DNA of 64,000 nt from Delftia acidovorans (GTDB lineage: Bacteria; Pseudomonadota; Gammaproteobacteria; Burkholderiales; Burkholderiaceae_C), in the NCBI GenBank assembly GCA_031286585.1, contig JAITUC010000038.1, positions 248,001-312,000 on the forward strand, in the 5' to 3' direction. Under the pieces are notes generated by a model. It ran no database searches, was not told where the DNA came from, and worked only from the letters and a program-made list of their open reading frames with translations. Both the position numbers and the translations under genes were made by a program. This document shows, one piece after another, positions 1-7,901 of the stretch (position 1 is its first letter; every line of letters begins with the position of its first letter).

Positions 1-179
1 TCGAGGGCAAGCGCATCCTCGAACCCGTCAAGGGCCTTCTGGCCGACACCCTGATCGAGATGGAGCAGGACGTGCAAAGCTCGATCAGCTACTCCGGCGG
101 CAAGAAGCTGATGGACATCCGCAAGGTGAACTACGTGATCCTGGGTGGTGACAATGCAGGCGAACATCTGCTGATGTAA
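1..179 (+). CDS. guaC: GMP reductase GuaC, C-terminal fragment
   Basis: The gene enters from outside the window; its frame starts at base 3 and stops at TAA 177-179. The visible 58 residues include the stretch DTLIEMEQDVQSSISYSGG, typical of the C-terminus of Bacillus-type GuaC (IMPDH/GMPR barrel family). The enzyme reductively deaminates GMP to IMP in purine salvage. IMP dehydrogenase is the obvious alternative, but the LIEMEQD..SSISY tail fits GMP reductase better. The catalytic region lies outside the window. Confidence 0.7.
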   Translation, partial: EGKRILEPVKGLLADTLIEMEQDVQSSISYSGGKKLMDIRKVNYVILGGDNAGEHLLM

Positions 180-201
180 GCGCACTGCGCACCAGCACCC
201 C

Positions 202-226
202 AAAGGCGGCCTCGGCCGCCTTTTTT
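202..226 (+). terminator. Rho-independent terminator after guaC
   Basis: GGCGGC and GCCGCC arms (205-210 and 215-220) enclose a CTCG loop and are followed by six T residues. Three A residues before the stem extend the pairing. It lies 23 bases after the guaC stop. Confidence 0.9.
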
Positions 227-301
227 GCGGCTATGCACCGGGTGGCACGCTGGCCAGGCTCAGCGCCGCCACGCCATGAACTAAAAATTTGGCTCGTCTT
301 C

Positions 302-330
302 CTGCAAGCGCACAAAAAATGCCGCATAAT
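302..330 (+). promoter_or_regulatory. candidate promoter of the tRNA-Lys cluster
   Basis: A CATAAT -10-like hexamer at 325-330 lies 33 bases before the first tRNA. A weak -35-like CTGCAA at 302-307 gives a 17-bp spacer. The call rests on position and the -10 match only. Confidence 0.3.
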
Positions 331-363
331 TGCGGTCTCGTTTGCAGCGCAGACTTGTTTTTG

Positions 364-439
364 GGGCTCTTAGCTCAGCTGGTAGAGCAGCGGACTCTTA
401 ATCCGTTGGTCGAGTGTTCGAATCACTCAGGGCCCACCA
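364..439 (+). tRNA. tRNA-Lys(CTT), copy 1
   Basis: A 76-base cloverleaf with an encoded 3' CCA. The acceptor arm GGGCTCT pairs with AGGGCCC. The anticodon loop CTCTTAA gives anticodon CTT, which reads the lysine codon AAG. The T loop contains the conserved TTCGAAT. Confidence 0.95.
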
Positions 440-494
440 AAAATTCCTTTTCAGCCTGGATTCATCCAGGCTGATTCCTTCGGAATACCCGAGG

Positions 495-570
495 GGGCTC
501 TTAGCTCAGCTGGTAGAGCAGCGGACTCTTAATCCGTTGGTCGAGTGTTCGAATCACTCAGGGCCCACCA
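495..570 (+). tRNA. tRNA-Lys(CTT), copy 2
   Basis: Identical in sequence to the copy at 364-439, with anticodon CTT and encoded CCA. The 55-base spacer before it contains a small CAGCCTGG/CCAGGCTG hairpin (from about 451), probably a processing or pausing element in a shared transcript. Confidence 0.95.
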
Positions 571-616
571 AGAATTTTTTGTCTGATCCCATCAGGCATC
601 CACGCAGAAATACGTG

Positions 617-692
617 GGGCTCTTAGCTCAGCTGGTAGAGCAGCGGACTCTTAATCCGTTGGTCGAGTGTTCGAATCACTCAGGGCCCACCA
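617..692 (+). tRNA. tRNA-Lys(CTT), copy 3
   Basis: Third identical copy, with anticodon CTT and encoded CCA, 46 bases after copy 2. The three genes form a tandem array that was probably made by unequal duplication. Confidence 0.95.
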
Positions 693-728
693 CCAATACC
701 CGGAACAAGGCACTCGGCGCGACAGCGC

Positions 729-1727
729 TCAGTGCCTTTTCTTGTTGTACTCCATCAGCACAGACATATTGCTGCTGCCCGCCTTGGCCACCCACTCCCG
801 GCCAAAGCGCTCCCCCATCAAATCAAGCATGCGGCGCAGGTCCGCCGACGGCGCGACCACGGACATCCTGTTGTCGACAAGAACCTTCTTGCCCAGCTCA
901 TCGGCCTGCTGGGCCAGCGCCCAGCCTTCTTTCTCGGCCAGCACGGCGGCGCGGCTGATGGCCTGGCGCTCGGACTCGGCAAACCCCTTCCAGGCGAGCT
1001 CGCTGACGCACAGCATGTTCTTGGGAATCCAGGCCCTGATGTCCAGAAACACCTTCATGCTCTTCCAGGCCTGGCTATCGGCACCCGTGGTGCTGGACGA
1101 GATCATGGCGTCTAGACTCCCCTGCTCCAGCACCGTCCCGAGATCACCCGCGCCAATCACCACCGGCTGAGCACCCCAGAGTTCAGCCAGCCGCTTGGTC
1201 ACATCGCTTTGCACGCGCAGCTTCAGGCCCTTGAGATCCACGATGCTGTTGACCGGGCGCCGGCAGAACAGGCCCTGCGCCGGCCAAGGCACGGCAAACA
1301 GCAGGCGCACGCCCTGCTGGGCCAGCAAGAACTCCTGCAGCACGGGACGGGTCAGTTGCCACAGGCGGGCAGCCTCGTCAAAGCCACGCACCATGAACGG
1401 CAGCGAGTCCATGGCCAGCAGCGGATGGATATCCGCACAGGACGACATCAGCACTTCGCCAAACTGGATGTCATTGCGCTTGAGCGCAGGCAGCACCTGC
1501 GCCATGGGCGTGAGCGCCGAGTTGGACACCACATCGATCTGCAGCGCCTGCTGGGTATCGGCGCCCACGCGTGCCGCGAAGTTGCGCAGGTTTTGCGTGT
1601 GAAAGATGCCATCGCCATAGGCCGCCGAGAACTGCAGTCGGCGACCCTTGGACCAGGCAGCTCCGGCAGTCAGTTGCAACGCGGCTGGAGCCAGACCCGA
1701 GATCAACGCACGTCGAGAAATAGTCAT
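729..1727 (-). CDS. TRAP transporter solute-binding protein (DctP family), Tat-exported
   Basis: The 332-residue protein is a periplasmic DctP/YiaO-type binding protein, which captures organic acids for a TRAP transporter. The chosen ATG at 1727 puts a twin-arginine signal, SRRALISG, at the N-terminus followed by a hydrophobic Ala-rich stretch; the frame stays open upstream, but the extra 22 residues have no signal character. The C-terminal half has the usual DctP pattern around LKGLKLRVQ. The membrane subunits DctQ and DctM are not adjacent on either side, so it either works with a transporter elsewhere or is an orphan. It is divergent from the MFS gene at 1996. The ligand cannot be predicted. 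Confidence 0.8.
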   Translation of the reverse strand: MTISRRALISGLAPAALQLTAGAAWSKGRRLQFSAAYGDGIFHTQNLRNFAARVGADTQQALQIDVVSNSALTPMAQVLPALKRNDIQFGEVLMSSCADIHPLLAMDSLPFMVRGFDEAARLWQLTRPVLQEFLLAQQGVRLLFAVPWPAQGLFCRRPVNSIVDLKGLKLRVQSDVTKRLAELWGAQPVVIGAGDLGTVLEQGSLDAMISSSTTGADSQAWKSMKVFLDIRAWIPKNMLCVSELAWKGFAESERQAISRAAVLAEKEGWALAQQADELGKKVLVDNRMSVVAPSADLRRMLDLMGERFGREWVAKAGSSNMSVLMEYNKKRH

Positions 1728-1995
1728 CGAAAACCCTGGGCGAAAGCGCCTTGGACCCCGCCTCTCCACCCCCATGGCGGATTGCTTCGGCACATCGGCG
1801 GAAAAGATAAATTTTATCGATATTTTGATTACTTAGATACAAACTATAAATCTCGACACCCCAGCCGCTCTCCAAACCACCCACCGCACCGAATTGCAGC
1901 CAAGCCGCTACAGTGTCACCCTGCCGCAGGCGCATGAGCGCGCGGCCTTTTTCTGCGCCAGCGGCCCTCCCGCAGCGCACAACCGCCTCGCCTGC
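1728..1995. promoter_or_regulatory. AT-rich divergent promoter region
   Basis: This 268-base region separates the divergent TRAP and MFS genes and holds an AT-rich island at about 1805-1855. A TATAAA at 1845-1850 is a plausible -10 for the plus strand. The imperfect inverted element TTGATTACTTAGATACAA (about 1825-1842) could be an operator; no regulator can be assigned. Confidence 0.35.
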
Positions 1996-3228
1996 ATGCC
2001 ACAAAATGTTTCCCCGCTCTGGCAGGGCCCGCGCTGGGCCCTGGCCGTCCTGCTTGCCATCCTGGGCATGCTGGGGCCGTTCTCGATCGACACCTATATC
2101 CCCGCCTTCTCCGGCATCGCCCAGGCCCTGAACGCCACGCCGCTGCAGATGCAGCAGACGCTGTCGGCCTATCTGTTCGGGTTTGCCTTCATGAACCTTT
2201 TCCACGGCGCCATGGCCGACAGCTTTGGCCGCCGCCCCGTGGTGCTGTGGGGGCTGGCCGTGTTCACGCTGGCATCGGCGGGCTGTGCGCTGTCGCAGAA
2301 CATCACCCAGCTGGTGCTGTTTCGCGCGTTGCAGGGCCTGTCCACGGGTGCCGGCATCGTGGTGTCGCGCGCCGTGGTGCGCGACCTGTTTCCACCCGCC
2401 CAGGCCCAGCGCGTGATGGCGCAGATCACCATCTTCTTCGGCATCGCGCCAGCCCTCGCCCCTGTGATGGGCGGCTGGCTGTTCATACACCTGGGCTGGG
2501 CGGCAGTGTTCTGGTTCCTGACCCTGGTGGGCGTGCTGCTGTGGGGTATCAACTGGCGCTTCCTGCCCGAGTCCCTGCCCGAAGCGCAGCGCCAGCCCTT
2601 CCGCTTCAAGCCGCTGATGCGGGGCTACAAGGAGCTGTGCAGCGATCCGCGCTTTGTGCTGCTGGCCTTTGCCAGCGGCGTGCCGTTCAACGGCATGTTT
2701 CTGTATGTGCTGTCGGCGCCCGCCTTCCTGGGCGACCTGCTGCACCTGCAGCCGCAGCAGTTCTTCTGGTTCTTCGTGATCTCGATCTCGGGAATCATGG
2801 GCGGCGCCTGGGTGAGCGGCCGTCTGGCCGGGCGCATTCCGCCCAAGCGCCAGATCCGCCATGGCTTTCTGATCATGTTCGTCGTGTCCATCATCAACCT
2901 GGTCGCCAACCTGATCTGGCCCGCCCATGTGAGCTGGGCGCTGATTCCCGTGGGCGTGTTCGCCTTCGGCTGGGCCATGATGGTGCCAGTGGTCACGCTG
3001 CTGGTGCTGGACATCCACCCGGAGCGGCGCGGCCTGGCCTCATCGCTGCAGGCAGTGGTGGGCTCCACGGCCAACGGCATCGTGGCCGGCATGATTGCGC
3101 CGCTGGTGATGCATTCGACCGTACTGCTGGCCCTGGGCTCGATCAGCATGATGCTGATCGGGCTGGCCTCCTGGATCTACCTGCACCACCGCTGGCCCGA
3201 AATCGGGCGGCACGCCTCGGAGGCCTGA
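1996..3228 (+). CDS. Bcr/CflA-type multidrug MFS exporter
   Basis: The 410-residue protein has about 12 hydrophobic segments and is a drug:H+ antiporter of the major facilitator superfamily. The first helix carries the Bcr/CflA-type GPFSIDTYIPAF stretch, and the loop after helix 2 has the MFS signature MADSFGRRPV. The ATG at 1996 starts just before helix 1; the frame is open from 1894, but the added residues are polar and unlike the family. The C-terminus is short and charged. It ends 22 bases from the convergent GGDEF gene. The substrate is unknown; family members export bicyclomycin, chloramphenicol or sulphonamides. Confidence 0.85.
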   Translation: MPQNVSPLWQGPRWALAVLLAILGMLGPFSIDTYIPAFSGIAQALNATPLQMQQTLSAYLFGFAFMNLFHGAMADSFGRRPVVLWGLAVFTLASAGCALSQNITQLVLFRALQGLSTGAGIVVSRAVVRDLFPPAQAQRVMAQITIFFGIAPALAPVMGGWLFIHLGWAAVFWFLTLVGVLLWGINWRFLPESLPEAQRQPFRFKPLMRGYKELCSDPRFVLLAFASGVPFNGMFLYVLSAPAFLGDLLHLQPQQFFWFFVISISGIMGGAWVSGRLAGRIPPKRQIRHGFLIMFVVSIINLVANLIWPAHVSWALIPVGVFAFGWAMMVPVVTLLVLDIHPERRGLASSLQAVVGSTANGIVAGMIAPLVMHSTVLLALGSISMMLIGLASWIYLHHRWPEIGRHASEA

Positions 3229-3250
3229 CAGGCAATGCGGTGCACGACCG

Positions 3251-4720
3251 CTATGCGCCGCCCGTGCGGCGGTCCAGCATTTTTTCCTTGTAGTAGCGCG
3301 CCTTCTCGGCATACATGGCCTGGTCGGCGCGCGAGACGGTGGCCTCGACCTGGCTGCCCGAGTCGCAGCAGGCCACGCCCATGGACAGGCTGACCGCCTG
3401 GCCCGGATAGAACTGGTTGTTGAGCTCCAGCAGCGAGAGGATGCGCTCCTTGATCGCCTCGGCGCCGCGCTCGTCCGAAGCCGGCAGAAGCACCATGAAT
3501 TCATCGCCGCCCACGCGCGCCGCACAGGCAGGCGCATCCACGGCCTTGGTCAGCACTTCGCCCACGCGGCGCAGCATGTCGTCGCCTGCGGCATGGCCAT
3601 GCTCGTCATTGGCCTCCTTGAGTCCGTTCATGTCGATGGCAATCACCGCCAGCGGCCAGGGACCCTTTCGCGCCAGGCGATTGAGTTCCTCGATATAGAA
3701 GGCGCGATTGCGCAACTGGGTCAGCACATCATGCTTGCCCAGGTATTCGAGGTAGGCCTCGGCCTTCTTGCGCGCCGTGATGTCCACCAGCGACAGAAGC
3801 ACCAGCCCCCAGTCGTCTGCATGGCCATCGAGCACGGCCAGCTGCATGTGGATGTGCAGAGCGTCGCCCGACAGGGCGTAGTTCACCACTTCGCGGTGCT
3901 GCACGAGCTTGCCGCTCCACAGGTCCTGCAGCTGGTCGGCAAAGGAGTCGATCATCTCGTCACGGAAGATGCGGCCCAGCCGGCTCAGCAGTTGCAGCTT
4001 GTCGGTGGCGCCGAACATGCGCAGCGTCTGGCGGTTCACGTCCACGACGCGAATCTCCTGCATGCAGCGCGAGACGAATTCCGGGTGCACCTTGAGGAAG
4101 GTGGCGAAGTCGCTGATGCCCTGGGCGCGCACATCGTCGAGCAGGCGCTTGATGGCGCTGAAATCCTCGACCCACAGCGACACGGGGGAGTACTCGAACA
4201 GGTCGCGCGAGTACTGTTCGCTGCGGTGCAGCTGGCGCGCGCTGCGCATCTCGGCCGTCACGTCTTCCAGCGACACCAGCACGCAGTCCCACAGCGCTTC
4301 ATGACCGGGCAGGATGCGGCCACGGATCTGCACGTCGAGCCGTCGCCCGTCCAGCGTGTAGTTGGCGGTGCGGTTGGCAAAGCTCAGGGAGCCCTGCCAC
4401 AGATCCTCCAGCTCGCAGGCCAGGCCGGCGTGCATGTCATCGCGGAACACCTGGCCCAGGCTGGAAAGAAAGGTCTGCTGGTCACTGGCGCCGAACAGGT
4501 CCAGCGTGCGCTGGTTGACGCGCACCACCTTGAGCGCCGCGCTGCACTGCTGCAGCGCCTGGGGATGGGCAAGGAAATGCGCCTGCAGATCGGTCACGCC
4601 CTGCGCACGCCACTGGTCGAGCAGCTGCTTGAGCGCGCTGTAGTCCTCCAGCCATAGCGAGACGGGGGCCAGTTCGAACATGTGTTCAAAATCCACACTG
4701 GACGCGATCAAAGACTCCAC
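3251..4720 (-). CDS. diguanylate cyclase with two duplicated PAS-like domains
   Basis: The 489-residue protein has no obvious membrane segment. Residues about 12-155 and 175-315 are internal copies of one PAS-like sensor module: both begin with (A/S)PVSLW(L/V)ED and contain VNR/QTL..FGA and a LWxGxL element. The C-terminal third is a GGDEF domain with an intact GGDEF active-site motif, which should make c-di-GMP from GTP. The residues where an RxxD inhibitory site would sit read D-A-P-A, so product feedback inhibition is probably absent. No EAL domain follows. The signal sensed is unknown. The domain duplication is visible by eye and suggests fairly recent tandem copying. Confidence 0.9.
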   Translation of the reverse strand: MESLIASSVDFEHMFELAPVSLWLEDYSALKQLLDQWRAQGVTDLQAHFLAHPQALQQCSAALKVVRVNQRTLDLFGASDQQTFLSSLGQVFRDDMHAGLACELEDLWQGSLSFANRTANYTLDGRRLDVQIRGRILPGHEALWDCVLVSLEDVTAEMRSARQLHRSEQYSRDLFEYSPVSLWVEDFSAIKRLLDDVRAQGISDFATFLKVHPEFVSRCMQEIRVVDVNRQTLRMFGATDKLQLLSRLGRIFRDEMIDSFADQLQDLWSGKLVQHREVVNYALSGDALHIHMQLAVLDGHADDWGLVLLSLVDITARKKAEAYLEYLGKHDVLTQLRNRAFYIEELNRLARKGPWPLAVIAIDMNGLKEANDEHGHAAGDDMLRRVGEVLTKAVDAPACAARVGGDEFMVLLPASDERGAEAIKERILSLLELNNQFYPGQAVSLSMGVACCDSGSQVEATVSRADQAMYAEKARYYKEKMLDRRTGGA

Positions 4721-4821
4721 AGGGCACCTCCGCGCCGCGATTATGGCAGTCGCAGAGCCCGCCAGACAGCAGGTTCTGCACCATCAAGGACAGGCCGCGT
4801 CACGCGAGGGCGCGGATGGCC

Positions 4822-4849
4822 AAAAAAAAACCGGCCCCGAAGGGCCGGT
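4822..4849 (-). terminator. Rho-independent terminator of the DEAD-box helicase gene
   Basis: Eight-base arms ACCGGCCC (4830-4837) and GGGCCGGT (4842-4849) enclose the loop 4838-4841. On the minus strand a run of nine T residues follows. It lies 22 bases past the helicase stop. Confidence 0.9.
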
Positions 4850-4871
4850 CTGCATGCAATGCCGAGATCGA

Positions 4872-6929
4872 TCAGCGCACGACGCGCTTGCGATCGCCGC
4901 CCTGGGGCGAGTAAGGCTTGGGAGCGCTCTTGCCGAAGGCAGGACGGCGCTCGCCGCCGCCGAAGCCGCCACGGGATTCGCCACCGAAGCCACGCGATTC
5001 ACCGCCGCCGAAGCCGCGCGACTCACCGGATGCACCACGGAAGCCGCCTTCGCGAGGGGCGCCGTCACGGCGATCGCCACCACGCGGAGCACCACGGTCA
5101 CCGCTGAAGCCACGGCCTTCACCGCCACGGCCAAAGCCGCCTTCGCGCGGGCCCTGGCTGTAGCCGCCCTCACGCGGAGCCTGGCTGTAGCCGCCTTCGC
5201 GCTGGCCCTGACCTTGGCCGTAGCCGCCTTCGCGCTGGCCACCGCCAAAGCTACCGAAGCCAGCCTTGCGACCATAGCCTTCGGAATCACGGCGTGCGCC
5301 GAAGCCACGATCGCCGCCGCGATCACCGAAGCTGCGCTCGCGATCGCCGCCAAAGCCACGATCACCACCGAAACCGCCACGGCCACCGGCACCGCGGCGA
5401 TCGCCGCCACGGCTTTCAAAACCGCCGCCGCCACGACGGCCGCCACGGCCTTCGTTGCTGCTGGGTGCGCGCTGTGCAGGCTCCAGGCCAGGAATCACTT
5501 CGGCCTTGAACTGCTGGCGGCTGTAGGCCTCGATATCGAAAATGCGACGACGGTCACGGAATTCGGCGAACGTGACGGCCACACCTTCGCGACCGGCACG
5601 GCCCGTGCGGCCGATGCGGTGGGTGTAGTCCTCTGCCTTCATGGGCAGGCCGTAGTTGAAGACGTGGGTGATGGTGGGCACGTCAATGCCGCGTGCCGCC
5701 ACATCGGTAGCGACCAGCACCTGCACCTGACCGCTGCGCAGCGCCATCAGGCGGCGGTTGCGCAGGCCCTGGCTCAGGGCGCCGTGCAGTGCCACGGCGG
5801 AGAAGCCGTCTTGCTGCAGGTCATTGGCCAGACCGTCGCACTCGACCTGGGTCGATGCGAAAACGATGGCCTGATTGATCGTGGTGTCGCGCAGCCAGTG
5901 GTCCAGCAGCTTGCGCTTGTGCTGGGAGTTGTCGGCCCAGAACAGCACTTGCTTGATGCTGGCGTGCTTTTCCTGGGGCGTGTCGATGGTGACCTTCTTC
6001 ACGCCCGAGCCGCCGTCATGCATCACGCGCATGGCCAGCTGCTGGATGCGGGGCGCGAAGGTGGCGCTGAACATCATGGTCTGCTTGCGCTGTGCCGTCA
6101 GGTCGTTGACTTCGGCCAGGTCGTCCGAGAAGCCCAGGTCCAGCATGCGGTCGGCTTCGTCCACCACCAGGAACTGAACCTGGTCGAGCTTGATCTGCAT
6201 GGAGCGCTGCAGGTCCAGCAGGCGGCCGGGCGTGGCCACCACGAGGTTGGCATTCTGCAGCTTGGCGATCTGCAGCTGGTAGGGCATGCCGCCCACCACA
6301 TTGGCGATGCGGATGCCGCGGCAGTGCTTGACCAGCTCGATGGCGTCATGCGCCACCTGCTGTGCCAGCTCGCGCGTGGGGCACAGGATCAGGGCGCCGG
6401 GAACGGCTGCCTTGAAGTTGCGGGGATTGGTGGGGTCCTTGCGCTTGTTGCGCTTGGGCGTGGGCTGGCCGCTGGCCGTTGCTTCGGCGCACTGGCGGTC
6501 ATATTCGGCGCGGATGGCGGCTTCTTCGTCAGCCTTTTGCTGGATCAGCGTGTGCAGCACGGGCAGCAGGAAGGCGGCGGTCTTGCCCGAGCCGGTCTGG
6601 CTGGACACCATCAGGTCGATGAAGGCCTGGTCACCACTGCCCATGGCCAGGGGAATGGCTTGCGCCTGCACGGCCGTGGGCTGGGTATAGCCCAGATCGG
6701 CAACGGCGCGGACCAGTTCTTCAGCCAGGCCCAGTTCGATGAAGGCGTTGGGCAGTTCAGAGGCCTCGGCGCCTTCGCCAATTTCCACGACTTCGGCGGC
6801 GGCCAGGGATTCGGCGGCCTGCTCGGCGCTGGCAACGGCGGCGTTCAGCACGGAGGATGCTTCAGCGGCGGAAGCAAAAGAGGAATCGGCAGCGGCAATG
6901 ATGCCCTGCTCTTGAGAGATATCGTTCAT
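4872..6929 (-). CDS. DEAD-box RNA helicase, RhlE-like, with long RGG/GGY tail
   Basis: The 685-residue ATP-dependent RNA helicase probably acts in ribosome assembly or mRNA turnover. The core (about 60-490) shows a Q motif, SQTGSGKT, PTRELA, the Walker B VVDEAD, SAT and HRIGRTGRAGREG. A non-conserved basic insertion follows motif I (RNKRKDP). The last 200 residues are low-complexity: repeats of GGDRG, REGGY, GESRGFGG and similar, ending in a basic tip. Such tails bind RNA and promote condensate formation in other helicases. The ATG at 6929 was chosen because the frame extends 23 residues upstream without family similarity. A terminator lies just downstream and a 327-base leader region upstream. 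Confidence 0.9.
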   Translation of the reverse strand: MNDISQEQGIIAAADSSFASAAEASSVLNAAVASAEQAAESLAAAEVVEIGEGAEASELPNAFIELGLAEELVRAVADLGYTQPTAVQAQAIPLAMGSGDQAFIDLMVSSQTGSGKTAAFLLPVLHTLIQQKADEEAAIRAEYDRQCAEATASGQPTPKRNKRKDPTNPRNFKAAVPGALILCPTRELAQQVAHDAIELVKHCRGIRIANVVGGMPYQLQIAKLQNANLVVATPGRLLDLQRSMQIKLDQVQFLVVDEADRMLDLGFSDDLAEVNDLTAQRKQTMMFSATFAPRIQQLAMRVMHDGGSGVKKVTIDTPQEKHASIKQVLFWADNSQHKRKLLDHWLRDTTINQAIVFASTQVECDGLANDLQQDGFSAVALHGALSQGLRNRRLMALRSGQVQVLVATDVAARGIDVPTITHVFNYGLPMKAEDYTHRIGRTGRAGREGVAVTFAEFRDRRRIFDIEAYSRQQFKAEVIPGLEPAQRAPSSNEGRGGRRGGGGFESRGGDRRGAGGRGGFGGDRGFGGDRERSFGDRGGDRGFGARRDSEGYGRKAGFGSFGGGQREGGYGQGQGQREGGYSQAPREGGYSQGPREGGFGRGGEGRGFSGDRGAPRGGDRRDGAPREGGFRGASGESRGFGGGESRGFGGESRGGFGGGERRPAFGKSAPKPYSPQGGDRKRVVR

Positions 6930-7256
6930 GAATGGCTCTAACGAAAAGCACGCGCAGTCAGCGATCTGGCACGCTTTTCTCGACGGTTGGGTCAACATCC
7001 ACCGTCAGACTTGACCGGCCCTTCGCAAAAGGGCGGATGGGCATTTTCGGCTGGTCCGAAACCGGTGGTCCTGCCATCCATGAAAGTTTTCATGGTGGTC
7101 CATGGACACCGACCGCAGACACACAGCGCAGGGGGCCCTTGTGTGATGGAGATGTGCAAATTGCCCCTTGTTGATGGGGGCAAGCTAGAGATTGTCGCAC
7201 TCCCCGGGTTTTCCCGCAAGTCCCTGCCACAAAAAAATGGCCTGGACCTCCAGATT
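6930..7256 (-). other. leader region between orn and the helicase gene
   Basis: No convincing gene is present in these 327 bases. A perfect 8-bp inverted repeat, CCATGAAA-GT-TTTCATGG, lies at 7078-7095. A GGGCCCTT-type GC hairpin may end the orn transcript. Long leaders of this kind precede cold-inducible RNA helicases, but no specific element can be recognised here. Confidence 0.35.
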
Positions 7257-7871
7257 TCAGACGTTCAGCAGGCGCGCGCGGTAGTGCGCCAGTTCATCGA
7301 TGGACTCGTGCACATCGGCCAGTGCCGTGTGGCGCTGGGCCTTCTTGAAGGACGCATAGGCGTCGGGCTTCCAGCGCCTGGCCAGCTCCTTGAGGGTGCT
7401 GACATCGACATTGCGGTAGTGGAAGAAGTTGTTGAGCTTGGGCATGTAGCGCTCCATGAAGCGCCTGTCCTGCCCGATGCTGTTGCCGCACAGCGGCGCC
7501 TTGGCCTTGGGAACGTACTGCGAGAGGAATTTGATCAGCGCAGCCTCCGCATCGGCCTCGCTGGTGGTCGATGCCTTGACGCGATCGATCAGGCCGCTCC
7601 TGCCATGCGTGCCCTTGTTCCAGGCATCCATGCCATCGAGCAGCGCATCTGCCTGATGGATGGCAAATACCGGCCCTTCGATGCGAATGGCCAGGTCCGG
7701 ACTGGTGACGACCACGGCGATCTCGATGATGCGATCGGTATCGGGCTGCAGCCCGGTCATCTCGCAGTCGAGCCAGACGAGGTTGAGATCGGATTTGGCC
7801 AGGGTGATGGACGTGCCGGGTTCGGCGGGGGCGGGAATGCAAGCGCTGGCGGCTTCGGAGGCTTCGGACAT
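7257..7871 (-). CDS. orn: oligoribonuclease Orn
   Basis: The 204-residue protein is a DEDDh 3'-5' exonuclease that degrades 2-5 nt RNA, including the pGpG left by c-di-GMP breakdown. The Exo I motif WLDCEMTGL contains the catalytic Asp and Glu. Further acidic residues lie in SIGQDRRFM, and the Exo III motif with the catalytic His and Asp is RHTALADV. The N-terminus carries about 25 extra Ala/Glu-rich residues compared with the usual 180-residue enzyme, so an internal start is possible. It is divergent from the M48 protease gene, with 30 bases between the starts. Confidence 0.95.
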   Translation of the reverse strand: MSEASEAASACIPAPAEPGTSITLAKSDLNLVWLDCEMTGLQPDTDRIIEIAVVVTSPDLAIRIEGPVFAIHQADALLDGMDAWNKGTHGRSGLIDRVKASTTSEADAEAALIKFLSQYVPKAKAPLCGNSIGQDRRFMERYMPKLNNFFHYRNVDVSTLKELARRWKPDAYASFKKAQRHTALADVHESIDELAHYRARLLNV

Positions 7872-7901
7872 GGCCCAAATTGTCGCCTACACTGCGGCCA
7901 C

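Noticed and set aside
4950..5460. Tandem satellite repeat
   Set aside because: The repeats are codons of the RGG/GGY tail of the helicase and vary as protein repeats do.
4680..6941. A 753-codon plus-strand frame opposite the helicase
   Set aside because: It is produced by the repetitive Gly/Arg tail and codon bias; the minus-strand helicase has all motifs.
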